Assembly (NCBI GenBank): GCA_020073395.1
Contig: JAIQFF010000012.1
Span: 1 to 59,871, forward strand
DNA length: 59,871 nt
Source of the DNA: Terriglobia bacterium
GTDB taxonomy: Bacteria; Acidobacteriota; Terriglobia; Terriglobales; Acidobacteriaceae
Direction of reading: 5' to 3'
The position numbers and the translations under genes were made by a program. The notes below the pieces were generated by a model. That model did no database searches and had not been told where the DNA came from. It saw only the letters and a list, made by a program, of their open reading frames with translations. This document shows, in pieces, positions 16,481 to 23,065 of the stretch; the first letter of the stretch is position 1; each line of letters starts with the position of its first letter.

Positions 16481-18970
16481 TTGTCTAAAGGTTTAGTCAT
16501 CGTTGAGTCGCCGGCCAAGGCCAAGACCATCCAGAAATATCTGGGGAAGGGCTTCACCGTCGAGGCCTCGCTTGGGCATGTTAAGGACTTGCCCAAGAGC
16601 ACACTGGGCGTCGATATCGACAACGAATTCGAGACGGAATACATCGTCATTCCCGGCAAGGAGAAGGTTCTCGCCAAGCTGAAGAAGCTGGCCTTGTCCG
16701 CGGACAACATCTATCTGGCGCCCGACCCGGACCGTGAAGGCGAAGCCATCGCGTGGCACCTGGCGGAAGAACTGGGCGAAGAAAACAAGGGCAAGAAGAA
16801 AAAGAAGAAGAAGGATGGCGACGAGCCCGACCGCATCCGCCGCGTGACCTTCAACGAGATCACCAAGCGCGCCGTGCAGGAAGCTTTCGAGCATCCGCGC
16901 CACATAGACCAGAACCTGGTGGATGCGCAGCAGGCGCGGCGTGTGCTCGACCGCCTGGTGGGCTATCAGGTTTCTCCGCTGCTCTGGGACAAGGTCCGGC
17001 GCGGATTGTCCGCTGGCCGGGTCCAGACCGTCGCCCTGCGCCTTATTGTCGAGCGCGAGCGCGAAATCAAGGCCTTCCAGAAGCAGGAATACTGGACCAT
17101 TGACGCTCACCTGGCCGGACCGAAGCCGCCGGCGTTCGACGCCCGCTTTGTCGGCAAAGGCGAAGAGAAAGTCGAAGTCACCAACGGCGAGGACGCGGAG
17201 AAGATCCGCGCCGCTCTCGAGAAGGCCGACTGGCTGGTCCGCACCGTCGATCGCAAAGAGCGGCGGCGCAACGCCACTCCGCCTTTTACCACCAGCAAAC
17301 TGCAGCAGGATTCCTCGCGCAAGCTGCGCTTCAGCGTAAAGCGCACCATGATGATCGCGCAGCGTCTCTATGAAGGTGTGGAACTGGGCGAGGAAGGTTC
17401 GGTCGGTCTCATTACTTATATGCGTACCGACTCCACTCGCGTTTCCAACGAAGCGCTGGCCGAGGTGCGCGAATACATTTCGTCGCAATACGGCAAGGAC
17501 TACCTGCCTGAGACAGCGAACATCTATAAAGAGAAGAAGGCGGCACAGGCAGCGCACGAAGCCATCCGTCCGACGTCGGCGATGCGCCATCCCGACCAGA
17601 TCAAACAGTATCTGAAAGAAGACGAATTCAAAGTTTACAAGCTGATCTGGCAACGCTTCGTGGCCTCGCAGATCACACCCGCAGTCTTTGACCAGACCAC
17701 GGTGGACATCGACGCCAAATCCGGCGCCGAGACGTTCTGGTTCCGCGTGACCGGCTCAGTCCTCAAGTTCGACGGCTTCCTCAAAGTCTATGAAGAATCG
17801 AAGGAAGGCAAGGACGAGGAAGAAGAAGAGCTCAAACACAAGCTGCCGCAGCTCGAACCAGGACAAAAGCTCACTCTACGGGAACTGAAACCGGAGCAGC
17901 ACTTCACCGAACCTCCGCCACGCTACAACGAGGCTTCGCTTGTGAAGGAACTGGAAGAACGGGGCATCGGACGGCCTTCCACGTACTCCGCGATTCTCAG
18001 TACCATCCAGGAGCGGCAATATGTGCAGAAGCTGGGCGGCAAGTTCTCGCCCACTGAGATCGGCCTGGTCGTCACCGACTTGCTGGTGGAAAACTTCCGC
18101 GACATTTTCGACGTCCAGTACACCGCCCGCCTGGAGGAAGAGCTCGACGAAATCGAAGAGGGCAAAGAAACCTGGATTAATGCCCTCTCCGAATTTTACA
18201 AGCGCTTCGCCAAGGACCTCCGCTATGCCGAGAAGCACATGGAGAACATCAAGCGGATGGAGAAGCCGACCGACGAGAAGTGCGAGCGCTGCGGCTCTCC
18301 CTTGGTGATCAAGTGGGGCAAGCACGGGTCTTTCTACGCGTGCAGTTCCTACGACAAAGAAAATCCCGACAGTTGCACCTTCACCAAGGAAAATCCGATT
18401 AACCTGCCCGATCTGGATTCGGCAGACATCCAGGAGACGACGCAGGAAGAGTATTGCGAGAACTGCGGCCGGGTGATGGTCCTGAAGCGAGGAAGGTTCG
18501 GCCAATTCATGGCCTGTACCGGCTATCCCGACTGCAAGACTACGCGCCGGCTTGATCAAGGAAAGAAGGTCCCAGACATCCCGATCGATGAACTCTGCCC
18601 CAAATGCGGGCGCAACATGATGATCCGCCACGGTCGCTTTGGCGAGTTCACCGCCTGCAGCGGATATCCCGAGTGCAAGTATGTGAAGCAGAATTACATC
18701 GGGGTGAAGTGCCCGCTCTGCAAGGACGGCGACTTGGTGGAGAAGAAGGCGCGCAAGGGGAACACATTCTATGGCTGTGGAAATTACCCCAAGTGCAAGT
18801 TCACCTCCGCCGGCAAACCGCTGGCGGAAAAGTGCCCGAGTTGCGGTGGCGAATACCTGGTGGAGAAAATGCTTAAGGCGGGCCCGGTGATTGCTTGCCC
18901 AAATAAAGAATGTGACTTTGAGCGCGAGATACCCGTAGAAGCCGCTTCCGGAGCCGCATCCACAACCTGA
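16481..18970 (+). CDS. topA: DNA topoisomerase I (type IA)
   Basis: 829 residues from a TTG start (TTG TCT AAA), preceded by AGAGGA at 16471-16476. It relaxes negative supercoils by single-strand passage. The TOPRIM domain (about 4-150) has LVIVESPAKAKTI and the metal-binding APDPDREGEAIAWHLAEE. The catalytic tyrosine is Tyr313 in GLITYMRTDSTRVS. ERGIGRPSTYSAILSTIQ marks the later core. The C-terminus (about 600-829) has five Cys4 zinc-ribbon units beginning CERCG, CENCG, CPKCG, CPLCK and CPSCG, a fairly long zinc tail. A lysine-rich insert (KGKKKKKKKDGDEPD) lies in the TOPRIM region about residues 105-120. Neighbourhood with dprA is conserved in many bacteria. Confidence 0.97.
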   Translation: MSKGLVIVESPAKAKTIQKYLGKGFTVEASLGHVKDLPKSTLGVDIDNEFETEYIVIPGKEKVLAKLKKLALSADNIYLAPDPDREGEAIAWHLAEELGEENKGKKKKKKKDGDEPDRIRRVTFNEITKRAVQEAFEHPRHIDQNLVDAQQARRVLDRLVGYQVSPLLWDKVRRGLSAGRVQTVALRLIVEREREIKAFQKQEYWTIDAHLAGPKPPAFDARFVGKGEEKVEVTNGEDAEKIRAALEKADWLVRTVDRKERRRNATPPFTTSKLQQDSSRKLRFSVKRTMMIAQRLYEGVELGEEGSVGLITYMRTDSTRVSNEALAEVREYISSQYGKDYLPETANIYKEKKAAQAAHEAIRPTSAMRHPDQIKQYLKEDEFKVYKLIWQRFVASQITPAVFDQTTVDIDAKSGAETFWFRVTGSVLKFDGFLKVYEESKEGKDEEEEELKHKLPQLEPGQKLTLRELKPEQHFTEPPPRYNEASLVKELEERGIGRPSTYSAILSTIQERQYVQKLGGKFSPTEIGLVVTDLLVENFRDIFDVQYTARLEEELDEIEEGKETWINALSEFYKRFAKDLRYAEKHMENIKRMEKPTDEKCERCGSPLVIKWGKHGSFYACSSYDKENPDSCTFTKENPINLPDLDSADIQETTQEEYCENCGRVMVLKRGRFGQFMACTGYPDCKTTRRLDQGKKVPDIPIDELCPKCGRNMMIRHGRFGEFTACSGYPECKYVKQNYIGVKCPLCKDGDLVEKKARKGNTFYGCGNYPKCKFTSAGKPLAEKCPSCGGEYLVEKMLKAGPVIACPNKECDFEREIPVEAASGAASTT

Positions 18971-19066
18971 GGAAGGGTGCTCCTTCCAAGCTTCGCTTCG
19001 GCGGGGATTCTGTGCTCACAATCCGGCCGGGCCAGTCTCGGCATGCTACGAATTGCGGAGGAATGA

Positions 19067-19528
19067 ATGGCGAAAGCGACTGCTGCTGATGCTCAACTGA
19101 TCCTTAAACTCTACGATCTCCGTCGCGAAGCTGAGATTCGCAAGGCCCGCAACTGGTGGACGGTAACCTTCTGGCCCCAAACTGCAGACGACTTCATGAA
19201 AGTCTCAGCCGCAATGGGGACGCCCGAAAACAACTGGATGCGTCAGGTGCTGGGATACTGGGGCATGGCTTCGTCACTGGTGCACCACGGCGTCCTGAAC
19301 CGCGAGCTGTTCCTCGAACCCAGCTTTTGCGGAGAAATGGTCTTCGTCTATCTCAAGCTAAAACCATTTCTAAAAGAGCTGCGGGAAAAGATGAAGAACC
19401 AGGAATTTCTCGCTGGCATCGAGTCGCTGATCATGAGCACGAAGAAAAGCCGCGAGTTCGTGAAGCGCATGGAAGCCAACCTGGCCGCCCGGCGCAAGAC
19501 CATGGTCGAAACCGCAAAGGCCAGCTAG
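19067..19528 (+). CDS. conserved hypothetical protein, 153 residues
   Basis: A helical, soluble protein with no signal peptide. It begins MAKATAADAQLILKLYDLRREAEIRKARNWW; a WPQTADDFMKVSAAMGTPENNWMRQVLGYWGMASSLVHHG segment follows, and the C-terminus is lysine/arginine-rich helix. An excellent GGAGGAATGA ribosome site lies before the ATG, and codon use matches its neighbours, so it is a real gene. I recognise a type of protein seen in acidobacteria (possibly a DUF4760-like family) but cannot assign a function. The Leu-Tyr-Asp-Leu-Arg-Arg-Glu start and Trp-rich middle are likely its conserved parts. It is followed by two adjacent palindromic repeats. Confidence 0.7.
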   Translation: MAKATAADAQLILKLYDLRREAEIRKARNWWTVTFWPQTADDFMKVSAAMGTPENNWMRQVLGYWGMASSLVHHGVLNRELFLEPSFCGEMVFVYLKLKPFLKELREKMKNQEFLAGIESLIMSTKKSREFVKRMEANLAARRKTMVETAKAS

Positions 19529-19546
19529 CCCGCGATTTTCCGCAAA

Positions 19547-19740
19547 CTGTCATCCTGAGCGAGTCCGCCTCTTCGCATTGCGAAGAGGCCGAGGAGTCGA
19601 AGGACCCTTACCGTAACGCTACGCCTGTGGCTATTGTGCTCGCCGCAACGTTGCACCAAGCCGCCTGTCGGTAGGGTAGGGGGCCTTGGGCTGGGCCGCT
19701 GCCGCGCCAAGCGAAGCTGCCACTAGGCTCAGGATGACAG
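19547..19740. repeat. family B palindromic element, 14-bp perfect terminal repeats
   Basis: 194 bp bounded by CTGTCATCCTGAGC at 19547-19560 and its exact reverse complement at 19727-19740. Inner hairpins include cctcttcgcattgcgaagag. It starts 18 bp after the stop of the 153-residue gene. Confidence 0.8.
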
Positions 19741-19741
19741 G

Positions 19742-19776
19742 TAGCTAGAAATCAGGAGCTAGCAGCTAGAAGCGTT
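19742..19776. repeat. family C palindrome, short copy
   Basis: An AGCTAGAA...CAGGAGCTAGCAGCTAGAAGC sequence matching the arms of the elements at 5591 and 15982. It starts one base after the family B element and ends 2 bp before the stop of mlaF. Confidence 0.6.
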
Positions 19777-19778
19777 CT

Positions 19779-20627
19779 TTACGCGATGTACTCCCGGATG
19801 TACTCATCTCGCGTCTTCGCCAGGTCATCGAGATCACCATCAAAGATGACTTTGCCGTCGCGCAGAATGAGGAATGCCATCGGCACCTCGCAATGCACCC
19901 CCTTGGGTAGAGGCAGCATCTTGTTGGCGTTGCGATCGAAGTAGTGCGTGGCCATGATGAAGGCGTCTTGCAGGCGATGTGTGACCATCAGCGAGCTCGT
20001 CTTATACACATCGCGCTGCTTCACGATCAGTTCCACGATGGTGGTGGAAGTGACGGGATCCAACCCGCCGGTGGGCGAATCGTAGAGCAGAATTTCTGGC
20101 TGGGTGACGATGGCGCGCGCAATTGCCACGCGGCGCCGCATTCCGCCGGATAGTTCCGAGGGAAACATGTCCACAGTTCTTTCGAGTTCCACGAAGCTCA
20201 GGGCCTCGCGCACCCGGCGATCGATTTCATCCTCGGAGACACTGCCCTCTTCCATCAGGCGGAAAGCAACATTTTCCCGCACCGTGCGCGAGTCAAAGAG
20301 CGCGCTCTCCTGAAATACCATGCCGATCTGTCGCCGCAGGCCGAACAGCGCCTCTTCGCTCATCTGCGTCACGTCTTCTCCGAGGACGTGGATGTGGCCC
20401 GAATCCGGCTTCATAAGTCCGAGCGCCAGTTTGAGAATCGTGCTCTTGCCCGAGCCGGCGACGCCGAAAAGGGCCTTGGTTTCCCCGTGCGGCAGGCGGA
20501 AAGAAATGTCGTCCAGTACCACCTTATCGTCAAACGCCAGAGTCACGTTCTCGAAGCGGATGGCTTCGCCGCCTTGCTGCTTGGCCGCAGGCGCGGTCAT
20601 GTCGAGCGGAAGCGTGGGAGCTGACAT
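19779..20627 (-). CDS. mlaF: ABC transporter ATPase, MlaF-like (outer-membrane lipid asymmetry)
   Basis: 282 residues. Walker A is GVAGSGKST (about 55-63), Q-loop MVFQES, signature LSGGMRRRVAIARA, Walker B ILLYDSPTGGLDP, and the switch His is in LMVTHRLQDA. SALFDSRTVRENVAFRL is typical of MlaF/Ttg2A ATPases. With MlaE it forms the inner-membrane engine that moves phospholipids between membranes; the family is also involved in steroid or quinone-type lipid transport in other phyla. mlaE lies 3 bp upstream in the same direction, so they are cotranscribed. No MCE-domain (MlaD) gene is next to them. The C-terminal 40 residues (KVIFDGDLDDLAKTRDEYIREYIA) match the family tail. Confidence 0.9.
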   Translation of the reverse strand: MSAPTLPLDMTAPAAKQQGGEAIRFENVTLAFDDKVVLDDISFRLPHGETKALFGVAGSGKSTILKLALGLMKPDSGHIHVLGEDVTQMSEEALFGLRRQIGMVFQESALFDSRTVRENVAFRLMEEGSVSEDEIDRRVREALSFVELERTVDMFPSELSGGMRRRVAIARAIVTQPEILLYDSPTGGLDPVTSTTIVELIVKQRDVYKTSSLMVTHRLQDAFIMATHYFDRNANKMLPLPKGVHCEVPMAFLILRDGKVIFDGDLDDLAKTRDEYIREYIA

Positions 20628-20630
20628 CGC

Positions 20631-21434
20631 TTATCGATACCCCAACAGAGTGATGAGCAATTTCGTGACGAAGAAATCCACGACCAGAATCATGACCGAG
20701 GCCACGACGACAGCCTGGGTGGTGGAGCGTCCCACACCTTGCGTGCCACCCCGGGTTGACATGCCGAAATAGCAGCCGACGGTGGAAATCACAAATCCGA
20801 ATAGCACCGGTTTGATCAGTCCGGTGGTCACATCTCGCCAGACCAGGGACTGCCAGGCAGAAGTCCAGTACTGTCGCGAGTCCAATCCCAATAGAAAACT
20901 CGACACCATATTTCCGCCCACCAGGCCCAGCAGATCGGAAATGATGGTCAGGAAGAACAGCATGACCACCGTGGCCACCACTCGCGGTGTGACCAGCTTT
21001 TTCGTGGGGTCGGTGCCCAGGGCGCGCATGGCATCGATCTGCTCGGTCACGGTCATCGAGCCCAGTTCGCTGGCCATGCCGGAAGAGTTGCGGCCGGCCA
21101 CCATGAGGCCGGTGATGACTGGTCCCAGCTCAGTAACCATGCCGACCGATACGAGTTGGGCAATAAGAGTGAGGGAACCAAACCGCGACAGCGTGCTGGC
21201 GCTGTTCAGGGCTAGTACGGCGCCGGTGAAGCCGCCGGTCAGGATCACAATCGGCAGCGAACCTACGCCGATCAGGTCGGCCTGCTGAACCATGTCGGTG
21301 ACGTACAAGGGCCGCCGGAAAAGATTGGCCAGTGACTGGCCCGTGAGCAAGGCGTAGTCCTGGAGCGCCTTGATCTTCTCCTTGGCGAATTCAGCGGGCG
21401 ATATGAGCGGGACCTGGAAATCCCCAGCTGCCAT
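20631..21434 (-). CDS. mlaE: MlaE-family ABC permease
   Basis: 267 residues with five or six membrane segments. Family hallmarks are VGSLPIVILTGGFTGAVLALNSA, GMVTELGPVITGLMVAGRNSSGMASELGSM (the conserved cytoplasmic coupling-loop region), TVTEQIDAMRALGTDPTKKLVTPRVVA and STRGGTQGVGRSTTQAVV near the end. It is the transmembrane partner of MlaF in phospholipid transport. Length and motifs are complete. It is first in the pair and separated from the next gene upstream (the NtrC-type regulator, same strand) by a 163-bp palindromic repeat. The missing MlaD could be elsewhere in the genome. Confidence 0.92.
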   Translation of the reverse strand: MAAGDFQVPLISPAEFAKEKIKALQDYALLTGQSLANLFRRPLYVTDMVQQADLIGVGSLPIVILTGGFTGAVLALNSASTLSRFGSLTLIAQLVSVGMVTELGPVITGLMVAGRNSSGMASELGSMTVTEQIDAMRALGTDPTKKLVTPRVVATVVMLFFLTIISDLLGLVGGNMVSSFLLGLDSRQYWTSAWQSLVWRDVTTGLIKPVLFGFVISTVGCYFGMSTRGGTQGVGRSTTQAVVVASVMILVVDFFVTKLLITLLGYR

Positions 21435-21469
21435 GCGGTGTGGCCTCTATCTCAGAGGAAACTATAGCA

Positions 21470-21632
21470 GACGGCGGACTTCGGACGTCGGACCCCGGAC
21501 CTCGGGCGTCAGCCCTCAGCTCCCATTCTTAGGCGATGATCTTGAACAATCAGGAGACAGCTGGGATCGTTTCGTGGTCTGCCGTAGACGTGAAGCCGAA
21601 GGCCGAGGTCCGACGTCCGAGGTCCGGTTTCC
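21470..21632. repeat. palindromic element, GGACGTCGGAC type (family D)
   Basis: The left arm (cggacttcggacgtcggacc, about 21476-21510) is matched by a right arm of inverted sequence (ggccgaggtccgacgtccga, about 21601-21632). Spacer is about 90 bp. The right end touches the stop codon of the NtrC-type regulator. Confidence 0.7.
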
Positions 21633-23065
21633 TACTCCCTGACCTTCTTCTTGATCTCAATATTCAGGCGCTTGATCTTCTGGTTCAGGGTGGACAGCGG
21701 CACGTGGAAGCGCTCGGCCGCTTCGGTCTGGTTCCAGTTACACTTCTCCAGCATGTCGAGGATGATGTGGCGTTCGCAGTCTTCGACGATATCGAACAGG
21801 GAAGCGTCGCCGCGATGTTCCATCAAGGGAACGGGAGTGCCGCGGCCCACGATCACGTCGGGCAGTAGCTCAGGTCCGACGTCCTGAGCGGAGGAGAGCA
21901 CGACCGCCCGCTCAATTACGTTTTCCAGTTCACGCACGTTCCCCGGCCACGAATAGGAGAGTAGCGGGCGCAGCCCTTCCGGCGTCATTCTTCGCCGCGG
22001 ACGCTCATTTTCTTCCGAGTACCTGGACAGGAAGAAGTCCACCAGCAGAGGGATGTCTTCTCGTCTCTGTCGTAGCGGCGGAAGATCGACGGTGATCACA
22101 TTCAGGCGATAGAAGAGATCGTCGCGGAACCGGCCTTCGCGCACCAGTTGTTTCAGGTCCACGTTGGTGGCTGCGATGATGCGCACGTCGGCCTGGATCT
22201 CGTGGACCCCGCCCAGATGCATGAATTTTCTGTCTTGCAGCACGCGCAGGATCTTGCTCTGCGTGTCCATGCTCATAGTGCCGATTTCGTCGAGGAACAG
22301 AGTTCCCCGGTCGGCGATTTCGAACAGGCCCTTTTTCGATGCGATGGCGCTGGTGAATGCGCCCTTTACGTGTCCGAACAACGTGGATTCCAGCAGGTCT
22401 GGCGGCATCGAGCCAGTGTTCACTGGAACAAACGCCCGGTCGCGTCGCGGCGAGTTCAGGTGGATGGCTTTGGCGATCAGCTCTTTGCCGGTCCCGCTCT
22501 CACCCTGCAAGAGTATGGTGGAGCGGCTGGGGGCCACCTGCGCCACCAGATCAAAAATCTTCAACATGGGCTCGCTCTTGCCCACGATGTTTTCAAAGTT
22601 GTAGCGCTGCTTCAGAGCGCGCTTGAGCTGGACGTTTTCCTCTTCCGTCCGATGGCGAGCTACGGCGGCGCGAATGTCGGCCAGCAGTTTTTCATTGTCC
22701 CAGGGCTTCTGGACGAAGTTGGCGGCCCCGGCCTGCATCGCCTTCACCGCGTTTTCCACCGTTCCATAGGCGGTGATCATGATGACGGCCAGCTGCGGAT
22801 CGTGACTGTGGAGTTCAGCCAGCAGATCAATGCCGTTACGATCCGGCAGGGCGAGATCGAGCAGTACCAGGTCGTAGGGCCGGTCTCCGATCCGGGTAAG
22901 ACCCTCTTCGGCGGTGGCGGCCGACTGTACGTCATAGCCTTCCATCTCCAGCAAGGTTTCGAGCGACTCGCGGATAGCCGCTTCGTCGTCAATGATCAGC
23001 ACGGAGCCCGCGGACGACGAGCCTTCGCCCAGGTTGTGGCGCGGGATCGTGGCCAGTTCAGACAT
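21632..23065 (-). CDS. NtrC-family sigma-54-dependent response regulator
   Basis: 477 residues. Receiver domain about 20-135 with acidic Asp26/Asp27, phospho-acceptor Asp70 (LVLLDLALP) and the Lys in FVQKPWD. The AAA+ domain spans about 160-395: Walker A GESGTGKEL, LFGHVKGAFTSA, Walker B GTLFLDEIG and the sensor YSWPGNVRELENVIERAV. The C-terminal Fis-type helix-turn-helix is about 430-470 (NQTEAAERFHVPLSTLNQKI). It should activate sigma-54 promoters when phosphorylated. Note the loop GAFTSA instead of the usual GAFTGA that contacts sigma-54. Its start overlaps the stop of the histidine kinase by 8 nt, so the two form a translationally coupled two-component system; targets are unknown. Confidence 0.94.
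   Translation of the reverse strand: MSELATIPRHNLGEGSSSAGSVLIIDDEAAIRESLETLLEMEGYDVQSAATAEEGLTRIGDRPYDLVLLDLALPDRNGIDLLAELHSHDPQLAVIMITAYGTVENAVKAMQAGAANFVQKPWDNEKLLADIRAAVARHRTEEENVQLKRALKQRYNFENIVGKSEPMLKIFDLVAQVAPSRSTILLQGESGTGKELIAKAIHLNSPRRDRAFVPVNTGSMPPDLLESTLFGHVKGAFTSAIASKKGLFEIADRGTLFLDEIGTMSMDTQSKILRVLQDRKFMHLGGVHEIQADVRIIAATNVDLKQLVREGRFRDDLFYRLNVITVDLPPLRQRREDIPLLVDFFLSRYSEENERPRRRMTPEGLRPLLSYSWPGNVRELENVIERAVVLSSAQDVGPELLPDVIVGRGTPVPLMEHRGDASLFDIVEDCERHIILDMLEKCNWNQTEAAERFHVPLSTLNQKIKRLNIEIKKKVRE

Noticed and set aside
16493..17653. A 386-codon minus-strand frame inside topA
   Set aside because: It is antisense to a clear topoisomerase and has no recognisable domain.
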